Shown here piece by piece: positions 33,141 through 44,483 of a stretch of DNA of 64,000 bases (its first letter is position 1; each line of letters begins with the position of its first letter). Origin of the DNA: Alentia gelatinosa. Its lineage: Eukaryota; Annelida; Polychaeta; Phyllodocida; Polynoidae. The position numbers and the translations under genes were made by a program. The stretch spans positions 136,967,118 to 137,031,117 of the forward strand of contig OX465579.1 of the NCBI GenBank assembly GCA_950022655.1, given 5' to 3'. The notes beneath the pieces were generated by a model that was not told the DNA's origin, made no database searches, and was given only the letters and a program-made list of their open reading frames with translations.

Positions 33141-33420
33141 AGAGAGACAGAATATCACTGGAAAGGGACACCACCGCTGCTAACGTTGCCACAATAGCAC
33201 ACCACCAACACTGTACTGTCATCACTAGTATCACCATCAACACCATCACTATTAATGTCGCCACAATATGACACCACTACCACAACACTATAATACTGCC
33301 ACCATTAGAACCACCAGACACCACCACCATCCAGCCCACTACTATTAACATCGCCACAATATCACTCCACCCCCATACAACCACTACTACAGTATCACCA
33401 TCACCATGCTGTGGTTCGGG
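33141..33420. repeat. CAC/CCA-rich imperfect triplet repeat
   Basis: Irregular repeats of CACCACCA, CATCACTA and GCCACAATA words. A similar block lies at 34.26-34.35 kb. Confidence 0.75.
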
Positions 33421-33424
33421 GGAG

Positions 33425-33560
33425 CACAGCAGTTCAACCTCAGCAGCAGCAGTCTCAACAGCAGCAGTCTCAGCAGCAGTAGCAGTCTCAACAGCAGCAG
33501 TCTCAGCAGCAGTAGCAGTCTCAGCAGCAGCAGCAGTCTCAGCAGTCTACATGTCAGTGG
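33425..33560. repeat. AGCAGCAGTCTC minisatellite
   Basis: Tandem 12- to 21-bp units built from AGCAGCAGTCTC with insertions of AGT or AAC. The frame MLWFGG..SSSLNSSSLSS over it is translated repeat, not a gene. Confidence 0.85.
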
Positions 33561-33984
33561 CAGGCACCTCCATCACTGTGGCCTGCACAGGTTACATCCC
33601 AGCCAAGTGGGGTGCGAAAAGGGGGGCGGGGGGAGGTTCACGTTCAGTTGTAACTAACGTTTGGTCGCCTTAACTCAAACTGTCCATTGTAAGTATCTTA
33701 GGTAAATGGGTTCACAATTGTGACCAACGCAAGTGACCGTACATGAACATGAACTTGTCGGTGACCGGTCGGGCTCAGATCATCAGTTGGCGCATGGCGG
33801 AGGCACGGTGGCGTGCCAACAAGACCCCAACAAGACCACATCGACCTACAGCAGCCTCAACTCAATATGGTGCGCCTTAAGCATATAACCTATCTTATGC
33901 TGAGCGGAGAAAAGCCATAAAAATGTCATAAAAGTTCCACGTTCACTTACGGTTTGCACAAAATTCACCGCTGGGACTGTTGGG
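33561..33984. other. Unassigned sequence
   Basis: No gene or element end is recognised. Confidence 0.4.
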
Positions 33985-34262
33985 GTGATGGTGTAAATAG
34001 CATTATGCTATGGGGAATCGAGGCTACAATTACATTCTTGATCTTGTTTGCTACTATTGAAGTGCACTAAAATGCAATCGTCTCTGAAACAGTTTGTTAC
34101 TCTAGTTAACACAGTTCTAGAGAGTAAGAAAGATATGCATTCAAACGATTGGCGAATGACACATATAATCTCAAACCACCTATAATCAAAGTACTGAGCC
34201 CCAGACGGAAATAGTGTTTTGAGCACTGTATTTGCAGTGGGATCACTTAGATTGCATATTCC
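33985..34262 (-). mobile_element. Diverged second copy of the 28-kb MITE
   Basis: Read on the minus strand it contains GCTCAGTACTTTGATTATAG and GAGATTATATGTGTCATTC, matching GCTCAGTACTTTGACTATAT and CAGATTATATGTCTCATTC in the element at 28072-28432. The terminal sequences are more diverged (GTGATCCCACTGCAAATAC in place of GTGAACCCGCTAAAACGGC). Confidence 0.65.
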
Positions 34263-34345
34263 GCCACCAGCACACTACTACTACTACCACCAGCAATATT
34301 AACATCCCCATCTATCATCCACCACTACCGTCACCATCACCGCCA
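34263..34345. repeat. CAC/CCA-rich triplet repeat
   Basis: CACTACTACTACTACCACC and CACCATCACCGCCACCATCC words. Related in style to 33.14-33.42 kb. Confidence 0.75.
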
Positions 34346-37300
34346 CCATCCCCTTAAGTACAAAAGCTATAAATCTCTTCCTTCCTGAGGCATTCGGCAC
34401 AGGTTGCGCATTGGGAGGACTGAGACAGAAGAAGCAATCATTTAGGCGTAGCCTATTAGAAATATGAAATGTATATTATCCAGTATTCATTTTAGAATGG
34501 ATGGTAAAACCGACTCTAATGTTTGAGTTCAGTGGGCCTTTTCTTACTTCTACTTCTACTTCGCCCCTTCTACACTGCCCCCACCCCTACACCACACTCC
34601 ACATTTCCCATGAAAGGCCAAGAGGTGTAGGGCGACTGCTCCACCCTATACAAGAATGTGTCACTTTCTACACGCATTCAGAGAATGGCTGGTTATTTAG
34701 AACGTGAGTGTTTTATGGCTTGTTACGATACCAGGGGTCGGTTGGCTGCTCTACACACTCGTTCCGCTTACATATTCATAATATATTATTATTATATATC
34801 TATCATGACACTAACACGATATCATTGTACACCTGTTCATATATATCTATATGCATGTTTGCTAGCACATATTCATATATGTGTAACAGATATCAGAAGG
34901 GTACTACAGAAACATGAATCCTCACTCTAATCACTCTCGCCACTATGGGCCTGCTTAGTAATCTAGGATCGTACACGAAGACCCTTTTCTGTATCTCGTA
35001 CCAGGGGTTATCGTTTTGTGATATCTAAGTCTGTTTGCTAAGACAATACCAGTCATCCATAAAGTCGTCCATAAGTGTTGAATAAAGTCGACACACATCG
35101 TCCCTGGGTCTCTATGGCATAAAGAAAATGGTCTACATGAAAGATCCAAAATTATTAAACGGGCCCCAGCTTCGTCCCCAGTCTGATGGTTTTTTTTCCT
35201 GCCGGGTATGTTCAAATGGACGCCACGTCACACGTGCCAGTTCCGTTTTGACCTGGGCTACCAGAAATATCTCAATGTCATGGGCCTGGACCCTTTCTAC
35301 TGAGGCATGCGCCAAACCTTGTACCTTGCAGAGATACCTCGATTTGGTTATATATCGTTGCACAAACACGTTACGTTACCCTTATTTAGCTGGGTTTCAT
35401 TCGCTGGGTTGAATTCACTTACAATGTTGCACACCTATACATTTTCCCTTTTGTTGGGCCACTTTCAGTGTGTTCGTTGGGCTAGCATAATCCTCGTTTA
35501 CTGAGCTCAATAGATTTATCCAGCAGAGCAAGGAAAAATTCTCTCCTGTTCCGTATATTCAGAACCCATTAAGAGCTTTGTTGCTTTGAAAGTAAAGAGC
35601 AATACCAGCAACGTTTGTCTTTTAATTTCTTATTTATACAGGTCAAATACTAACACAAAGATATGCTGGCTCCAATGCCTGGTCAGGTCTCCTGGAAGCC
35701 TATCTTAGAACTTCGTGTTCACTAATTCTCTAGTAAGACAATTCTCAACAACATCTTGTTGGTTGTTACTGTGTACGCTGTCCCTTAAACAGATACATAT
35801 AACACTGTTTAAACATGACAGATACTGCTAGCACCAATATGGTCGCGGGTATTGCCTACCATAAATACTGTAAAATCTCAAACCCACTATACGAATTCTG
35901 TACTTCTCTTCCCTTCTTAGTGAGAAAGTACACTATAATTCCGTGCCAGTTGTTATTTTCATTCATGCATTAAGCGTCTCTGTGGAGAGTTGATTTTATT
36001 GCCAAGAAAGGAACCTCCCTTAGACACAAAAATCTCTTGCTATATTTTTACTTGTGATTTCAATATTTCGGCCATTGTCCTGCAGTTTTGCCGATAAACA
36101 GTACTCTTGTCAATGTACACTTATCACAGGATTATGAATCGCAGTGGATGGCTCATTAATAGAGTACCTACTGGTACATAATCACAAGGTACTTTGTCAA
36201 TAGGACATATAGATGAGGTAAAGAAATAATGTGATGGGTTCGGGTTTTAAGCGTGTCTTCGAAAAATGGCCAACAGAGTCAGAGTCATCCATAATATGAT
36301 ATGATTTAGACACCGAGGAGTATAGAAGTTTAACTTAATATTTTTATGTATTGGAGTCACCTGAGTTCTAAAGTCAATATTTTAGGTCTCCGAAACTCCA
36401 GATTTCATAACTAGGAGCAAATGGTATTTCCATTTATAATGGAAGAGCGCAGCATCCCTAAATCATTTCATCAAATGAAAGTAAGAATGTTTCAATAAAC
36501 CCACACATCCCATCCAACTTGTCACTCTGACTTGTCACGGTTGTGACTGAATATTTCATTGAGGGACTTGGTCAACTGCCCTATTTCTCTGGCTAATAGG
36601 TCAACTATGCCACTCAGTTTGCTCTTTGATAGCCCTTTAGCGCTTGAGTGTGTCAGCATTTTGAGGTTTTTTCCCACTGAAGTACTGATCGTCTTCTTTT
36701 ACACTTATCACACTCAAAATACCATAATTGTCCTTACTCTGTGATCTTGAACCATTTATAGAATCCTGGTTTTCATCTTGATTATTTCATACCTTGTAAA
36801 TATGTGATTTCTGTTGACTTGATACACTGCAGCGCACACACGATCACAAGGTCACTCAGCCATGAAGGTTCTATTAAAAGGAAGTCATTAGTGGGGCAGG
36901 GGTTATGGTAAGGCTTGATACTGGACCCCTGCTCATCTAACCAGGCCTTTATAGTTGGAGCATGGATAGTGAAGTGTTAGATTATTTGCAGTAAGCTGAA
37001 ACCCTGTGTGAGCATTCTAAACTCTAGATGACGTATATGAGCGCGTTTTTCCGCGCTCAATAAGTATTTCCAAAGTACACACTTTTATTGATTCAGAGTT
37101 ACACTTTCATTCGGTCAGGAACCTTCATAGGTTGAACTAGGTCTCGCTTGAAACGGTCCGGAGAAGTGACAAATATATCGGGGCTAAGAACCCGAAGTCA
37201 AGGCTTGTTCAAAGGTCACACAGAGCCTGTACCCCATATCAGTGCTTTGACCTGCTGATCTGACCGCCTGACCGCGCGACTTTTTCCACTGGCTGGTCAC

Positions 37301-39614
37301 AGGGAAGGTAGTAGCCTGCAACTGGTAACAGGCCTAAACCGTACCTGTTCATAAATATGAATATAGCTATAGAAAGTTTCGTACTGAAAAGACTGTATTC
37401 TGTTTGTATCTAACTATTTTGAAGTCATTCCTCTTGGATATGATTGGATACCGAAAGATATGGACTAATTCTAATGCGAGGGACCAATTTCGGTGATATC
37501 AAAAGTCTAATATCAGGTGTATAAATTTAAGACTTCTTGTTCAGACCTACAGATGTGCTGAGGGTGGAACTTGAGGCACAGACCTTGTTCGTCTCGCTGG
37601 ACCAGTTTGGAAGTCTTACCTAGCATGTGTACCTTCAAGAAAGAAAAGCGTGAAATCTCCAAGTGGCTCTGGCGGCATTATGGTCTATATATATGACCGA
37701 TGCTGTTGGTAAGGTAGTTTACATTCCCAGCCTGTTTTTAGTTCTGAGTATATCAATATACCCCACGAATGGTAATGACACTTGTGGACTGTTACCCGTT
37801 CTCTGAATAGGCTAAGAATAGATGTTCTCGTCTCGACTTCTCGTCTCAGGAGTTTCTGATTATTGGTAGCAAAATTGTTTCATCCTTGAGGCTAAGAATC
37901 AGCTAACTTTCAGAAGCAATATCTCAAGTAAGACGCGCTATCCTGGCAAGAGTAAACGTATTTGAACATAACGCATCTGCTGTTCATGTCAAACGTATTT
38001 CACCTACATAGGAACCTACATTTTGCTATAATTTTCAATAGATAATTGTTTAGTAGAAATGTTGAAGTGCTTCCATATATACCTACTATGCGGCACCACT
38101 GTTCTTGCGACTTATTAACTGCCGTAGCGCAACCCACATTATTGATGAATAGTTATCTACAAGGTAGACATGAACATTGACATTTTGAAACATTACATTT
38201 CAATTTTGACTCTAAAACCTCAGGTTTCCAATGAATAACGGAACCTGAGCCGAGAACATCAGTTATGGTAGACCGTTCTCGACGGATATTGTTAAAACGT
38301 ATTTCTGCAATCTTGTGGCACCTTTGCCTGGGTGGAGCATGATACATAGCACTTCATACTCGAGCTTGACCATACTGAAAGTCCCATAGAGAGACTTATT
38401 GCATTATAAAATAATACTTTTTAATATGTGCTTAGTACCACAGGAACAAGCCTATAAGATTGATGCAATGAAAAACGCAGGCCAAAACCATGGGACTGAG
38501 AATGTCGAGTGAACGGGTTAGCTTAAGTAATTCACAAAATGATGGAAAGTAGAATGCATTCAGACCACAAGCAGCAAAGACATGCTGAATAGTTCTAGTT
38601 GAACTTTTATATCACACATAGTCGTCTATCAATGCTAAACGAATGTTATTTACTGGCTTATCAGCTTCGATAGAAGGAAACTCGGATTGACTGAAGCAGT
38701 CACACAAAAACTGATTTATAGATTGTATGTGCAGCATTCATACGTTTCCAGGTACTATGAAATTAAATCCGTTATGAATATATAGTCTTGGGCCGAATGG
38801 ATTTATTACCATTGGCCGGATACATAATCATCAATTCTCTGAAACGTTATATAACATAACTGTACTGGACAAACACGTTCAGGTCTTCTGAACAGGTCTG
38901 GACATGGAATTTTAAATAATATTGGCACGAGATTTGGCGCTGTGTTGGATCTAATAGGGTGATTATCAACTGTATATTCTGCCTAGTTATCGATACGTAA
39001 ATGTCATGAGGTTTCATTGCTTATTTCGGTAAAACCTATCTGAGTGTTCGACAAGACAACCGAACAGGCAACCACAGTGGACGGAGATAAAAACATATTT
39101 AAGGTAAATAATTGTTTTGTATGTCTATGGGTGAAAATTTGATGCCGTTTAGCTCCGGAAATAGCTCTACTTTCACTTTCTGAGTAAATAGACCGGTATG
39201 GAGTTAGGCTGGTATTTATAGGTTGTAAATACCTTTAAAATGTAAACCCGTCTAGTGATTATATAGCACTATCGACCACGCTGTACATTCTACATACCGT
39301 AAATTATCATCGAGTTTTGTGGCTTGTACAAGCATGGTATACTATAGTTCATTATATATTTATTATTTACCCGAAATTGATTATTTTTACGATATATGAC
39401 AAAACGGTGCGTATTAACAGTATGTACGGCATGGGTATATTGTAAACGGTTTCTCTCGTTCCTCCATTTTCCATGGTGGGTTATACCGTCAGGAAGAATA
39501 CAGGAGGAATGACCACGTGAAGCCCTTGTTGTGCCTCAATGGAACTCTCAGCCTTTGTACCTGTTGGTTCAGGAGAGACAGGTGACACAAAAATGGAGAT
39601 ACTAGAATCAAATG
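34346..39614. other. Long unassigned stretch
   Basis: I see no gene, RNA or transposon end in these 5.3 kb. Open frames are short and without motifs. The longest at 34.95-35.41 kb lie on both strands at once and have no family features. Composition is even and AT-rich. It is probably old intergenic or intronic sequence. Confidence 0.45.
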
Positions 39615-39800
39615 GCATGTACATTATTGATGAATAAGCGCACAATTATAAATGAATAAGAATGAAAGGTTTGGGTTACATTCGGGCTATGGGTAGTTTT
39701 CTGTAACCTATCAGCACGCAGATAGTGAAGGGATAGTTTTCTGGCAGCATGCTAGAAGTGTATGTATGTGACCACGCTAAACTCTGGGTGAAATTACTAA
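39615..39800. repeat. Dispersed repeat R2, copy 1
   Basis: The words ATTGATGAATAAGCGCACAA, GTTACATTCGGGCTATGG, TTTTCTGTAACC, GCAGATAGTGAAGGGATA and TATGTGACCAC occur in the same order at 54.16-54.48 kb. The second copy carries about 150 bp of extra sequence between the third and fourth word. Confidence 0.65.
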
Positions 39801-40680
39801 GGATTTGTAGTTAATATGTGTGAGTTATAACATATGAACGAAGTTAAGATACGATGATAGACATCACGGTAGTAGAAAGGTATTAGAACCACAGGTGTTC
39901 CCTATAAGTCACCTGATGTTCTAACGATTAAAATGGAGGTTGTTGATTTGAGTATATTTCAGTACTGCCTGCGCTGAGCGGCAGTAAGAAGGTAAAATCT
40001 GGATGAAAAACAGGTGAGCACTGCTCGCTGCTCTGCAGTGATCAGTCTGATTAGTGGGTGCCAGAGGCTTCAGTCTACCTGGAGTGATTGCGTGTGTATA
40101 GTTCTATTCCGTGAGTGCCTAGGAAACCAACATTCTTGAAACACAGAGTGAACATGCCAGGACTCTGAACAAGGAAATGAATCACATCAGACTGAACAGT
40201 TAGTGAGATGGAATGGTGAAATGAGAGGTTGAATGACGGACTCACGCATAGTAACGTTTAGAATGATAGGACGATGAGACAATAGTGCGATGAAAGATGG
40301 GATATAATTCAATTGGATATGAGGTACAATGAGACGATAGACTGTTGTGATGATTTGTGATCAATAGGATTACTGGGATGATGTAATTAGTGTGTGATTG
40401 GAAAGGAGAAAACCTCAAGAGTGCACATTATCATGGAGGTTTATTAATTAAGGTGGTTTATACTTGTAATATTTGCTTGATTGCATAACTAATTGTGCTT
40501 TGTGTGGATTGACTCAGTTCAATAACGTAAGTTAATAAGTTCTCATTGTTTGTCATATTTGCCTCTGGTCATGGACATTTGAGGTTACCATGCATCTCTG
40601 ACTGTTTCACAGCAAGCAGTTCTACTAAAATACATTATGAAATGAAGCGATGTACTGAGAGATTAAAGGATCTTTGTGCG
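39801..40680. other. Unassigned sequence
   Basis: AT-rich sequence with many GATGA/GAATG words around 40.18-40.35 kb. No gene is visible. Confidence 0.4.
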
Positions 40681-40905
40681 ATTCGTCTAGTAGCAGTCCC
40701 CTGGTCTTAAGTAACATCTTTAAGATCCCACAGTGGTACAACATCATTGCAAGACAGGTTAGAGTGGTGCTCAAGGAAGCGGGAGTAGATGAGAGGTTCA
40801 AACCTTACTCATGCAGGCATGCTGTGACAAGCACAGTGAGGCCAGCTAATGTATCTGTCAATGATATTTGCTTGTGGGAGGCAGGAAAGCTTGTAAATTA
40901 AGTTT
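40681..40905 (+). pseudogene. Tyrosine recombinase C-terminal fragment (DIRS/Crypton-like)
   Basis: The translation contains IARQVRVVLKEAGVDERFKP, YSCRHAVTSTV and VSVNDICLWEAGK. This is the pattern of transposon-encoded tyrosine recombinases: helix, AG[IV]D..., then a degenerate S.RHA..S box followed by the spacing to AGW. The HxxR box of an active enzyme appears only as CRHA, and the catalytic Tyr region after AGK is replaced by LVN and a stop. No reverse transcriptase or other partner lies nearby, so it is an orphan relic of a DIRS-like element or a Crypton. Confidence 0.55.
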
Positions 40906-43353
40906 TATAAGCGTAAACTGGTACAGCAGTGTCGGGTACAAAATTTTATTTAAGACATGGTTAGTGGTTTATTTTGATTAAACTTCGTAAATGTGTTTTG
41001 GCGGCGTCAAACTTGACATGCCGTAAGTCGTCGTGCTTCCTGCCGGGACAGGCCTCAAGTCGAGGGCCTCTGTGAAAAGTCCCCGACCGAAGCCCGTCAA
41101 ACTTTTATGACACCATCGCCCATTGAGTATTTTCTTCTGCGATATTTCATGGGCGTTGAGTACGAGTTTAACAGGAGGAATCTCCTCTCAGATCTCAGCA
41201 GCCACAACTATGTGGTCTTACATTCATAGTGTAGTTTCCCTTTTCTCCTTGAATATTAGTTTCTCTTTTGCCCCATATTATTAGGTAGATGTCATAATGT
41301 CTGTGTTGAAACGTGTGATTTCCTTTTATAGAACTCGTTAACATATGTGGCACTTTAATCCCATTGAGCTGTCCCGTCGGGTACAAACTGTCCAGAGTTA
41401 TATAACGGTACGTTATTGTAGGTTCTTTTTGTTAACACCGACCTCCAAGCGTTCCCATACTTTATAAGGAACGTGAAAAGCTTTGTTGATGCCATCAAGA
41501 TAGCAGAACTCTCCTAAATCAAGAAGTTATTTCAAGGAGTTATCGTGACCAGCCACTAAGATCTCAGATATTAAATCAGTTAATACTAATAAATGCATAT
41601 TATGCACCAATGACCAACTAAATACTCCACCGACATATTTGGCTTTGTTATTGGAAGAATCGGGTAATCAGTAGGTAGCCACTGTATAATTTCAATATAA
41701 ACAGGGCATTATTGTCTCTGACATCGATTTCTTTTTGGGAGCCTGCCTTTGAGGACCTTGATTCGGAATGTTTCGGAGCTTAAATTGAGCGTCCAAAGCA
41801 GGGTATAAAAAGACTCCTTAGGCTTATAAGGAAGGTGAACACTCGACAAATAAGCATCTTCTGGCGCCAGACCGAAACGACCACTTAATATCCTCAACTC
41901 AGAGGATTGACCGGAATTTCAACCAAGGGATTAAATATCGAGTAATCTCAATAATAGTAGTACTCACTCTGATATGTATGGCACCGGACATTAGAAAGTC
42001 TACATATCATCATGCATCTGATATCTTTTTGTATTTGGCCTATCAAACCAGTCTACGAGCTTAAAAATGTTTACGGAGACTTATACAGTTATATATACCT
42101 TGGTTTTGTATGAGTGTTATTTTGGCATTACATGTACTTAGTTTGTTTGCGTGGTTTGATGTCCAATATGTTCAATTAGACTTGTGTTTTTTTGCATTAT
42201 GAACATTATTTCCAACTGATTCTATACTTCATTCATTTAGAAGACTGACAATATAGATTCGATGCCTTTCGCTGCAATAAAATACTAGTTGTAAATTGGG
42301 AAGTTGGTGACAACGAAGACCCGACTCATACGCCACCTCTCGAAACATGCCAGAATTCTCAGCTCTAACGTCATCATCACTCCCACCACTAGGGTGGCAC
42401 ACTCACTAGTAAGAACAGCGAAGAACCTTTACCACCACTCGCCCGACAACTCAAAAGTATTATTCTCTACTGATTTGTGTGCTTGAATTTAATTGTATTT
42501 CATGTGTTATAGATTCCGAAATTAACTATGAATTATTAATCGCCAAATAATTCATTTCTCCGTTAATTAGTTTATTAATGGGATCATGGTGGAGAGCAGA
42601 GGTCATGTGGTGCAACTTGCGAATCATTTCCAAGAAAAGTATTCTTGTGTGCTAAGTAATGGCTGAACGTGGTACCAGTCCCTATCATGAAGAGAAATAG
42701 CGATGGGATTTTTTTGTGAATTTTCCCGCCAATATTTCCTAACCCTGTTCAGGAGGCTTCCCATTGGTTTATTTCCCCATAGATCTGTGAGATCGATTCT
42801 GATTTCATGTGCACTTTCTGTTTGTCAGGTGTGTTCTTTCCTGAGGGTGTGGCTTCTCTCATAATGAGATATTCTTATACTCCTGCCGGTTTATTTGAGA
42901 TGTATAACACTTTTGTTTTGTTGCTCTTCTCCCTTGGGTTTCGGAGATTTCCCTGTGATCTTTTCTAACCTTTTATCATTAGGGAAAAACCAATATATGC
43001 CATTTTTTGTTGGTAATTAACTTTTCATTCATTGACTGGGAAGTGTCCTTTCTTAGAAGTGGTTTCGACCTCATTCAAGTCTCGTCAGTTGTGGTGTGAT
43101 AGAGCCCTTGTGTGTGGCAATGTGGTCGTCCCTCGCTGGCTCGTGTTACTTGTGAGGAGGATTAGGCTGTCCGTATTGTGTTCAACTTTCTTTCCAGTTT
43201 TAGCCTTTCAAACCTTCAATTTTCTTAGATACTGATAAAGCAAATTTAATTCTTTTCCCATTGAAATGGCTTTTATTGCAAAAGTGTGTCCTAGGTCGGA
43301 CAACGATTGTTGACGTATGATTTTGCGGGAGTGGATTGGTTTGTTATCCATAC
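40906..43353. other. Unassigned sequence
   Basis: No gene or element is recognised. Short frames at 41.2, 41.8 and 42.3 kb have no motifs. Confidence 0.4.
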
Positions 43354-43356
43354 TAA

Positions 43357-43638
43357 GGCCCGGCGTCCACCTACTACGATAGAAATTTAGACCTACCGAT
43401 ATGGCTCCGATACAAAAAGCAAATATCCGAGACATAACGGGAAGGTGCAAAATCGTAGACATATGTCTAGACATGCCAATCCACCATGCATTGTATGGGT
43501 TTTTAATCGGTGTCTAATCGCAGAGACGTGGTCAACTGCCCCGATATTAGGTGACCTTCCAACGCGATTTTGATTTTTTATCGGGAGGTTCATCGTAGAC
43601 CATATCGGAGCCATATCGTAGTAGGTGGACGCCAGGCC
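43357..43638. mobile_element. MITE with GGCC.GGCGTCCACCTACTA ends, TAA duplication
   Basis: The left end GGCCCGGCGTCCACCTACTA and inverted right end GGCCTGGCGTCCACCTACTA are nearly identical. TAA flanks the element on both sides (43354-43356 and 43639-43641). A 3-bp TAA/TTA duplication is the mark of PIF/Harbinger elements. The interior carries CCGATAT/ATATCGG words in both orientations and no coding sequence. A partial copy ends at 52440. Confidence 0.85.
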
Positions 43639-43641
43639 TAA

Positions 43642-43760
43642 TTGTCCAGATCGTGCAGCCTCTGTGGGGCTTGTGTTTTAAGTTTGTGAATCCAGTTGTA
43701 TTCGATCTTGTCTCTGAGTCTGCATGCTTCTTTGCATTCCAGATGCATGTAGATCAAAGG
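43642..43760 (-). pseudogene. Possible Penelope-like element C-terminal fragment
   Basis: The minus strand translates as WPLIYMHLECKEACRLRDKI followed by EYNWIHKLKTQAPQRLHDL. The pattern R..E..WI.KL.T..P.GL is typical of the end of the GIY-YIG endonuclease domain of Penelope-like retroelements. Only this short piece is preserved. The MITE at 43357-43638 sits directly beside it and may have interrupted it. Confidence 0.4.
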
Positions 43761-44084
43761 CCATTTACCAATGTTCCGTTGTCATCGACTGGATTTATCA
43801 ACATGTTGATAAACTTCCGGTTAGCCATTTAGGAACATTGAACAACAACTCGTCGGCGACAAAAGAACATCTCCAGGAGGGGGTTTCAGTAATCATTGAC
43901 TGTCCCTTGCCTAGCTCTCCTTTATCTGCCGACTGGGGCCGACTACGTTAGGATGACTCGCCTGAGACAAATGACCGTTCCTTTTTCGCCAACAAAGGTA
44001 CATCAATTTTCCGACATGGGCTTTAGACGATTTGTACTAGTTGAAATGAGAAATATATTACTTCCTGCTGTTCCCCTATAAGTT
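43761..44084. other. Unassigned sequence
   Basis: Nothing recognisable on either strand. Confidence 0.35.
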
Positions 44085-44483
44085 GGTATTTACACTAGAC
44101 GATTATAGACGACAATTCTTGAAAGCTAACCCTGTCTAAACTACAGGTGAATGTATGTATTACCCAATAAGATATCGAATGTTAAAAAGGAAAGTAGAAT
44201 GTCTTTATTGTCGAAACAAAACTCTCATACTTTTGGCTAAAAATAGAAGTGGTTGACGACTGGGTTTTTACGGAATAGCCAGATGTCTCGACGATTAAGC
44301 GGCCGTCGGCATCAAATCATCTGCATAATCGTCAGGTGGTGCCAAATTACATAACCTTACATTATCAGACGATCTTTGGTCATCATTCGTTTGTCGTTGA
44401 AAGTAGAAGAGTTGATAGCGGGAAGTCGTCAGGTGGTGCCAAATTAAGGAATCGTCGCCTATAATCGTCTAGTGTAAACGCCG
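44085..44483. mobile_element. MITE with TTTACACTAGACGATTATAG ends
   Basis: The left arm GGTATTTACACTAGACGATT and the inverted right arm GGCGTTTACACTAGACGATT extend through ATAG.CGAC for 29 bp. CGTCAGGTGGTGCCAAATTA occurs twice inside, at about 44331 and 44428. A related end, GTCTAGTGTAAACGCCGG, stands at about 53670. The core GGCGTTTACACTAGACGAT resembles the ends of the neighbouring MITE (GGCGTCCACCTACTACGAT), which suggests a common superfamily. Confidence 0.75.

Noticed and set aside
33141..33420. Repeated CACCACCA units resembling a spaced array
   Set aside because: Spacing is irregular and there are no identical repeats with unique spacers. This is triplet-type simple sequence, not CRISPR, and the genome is eukaryotic.
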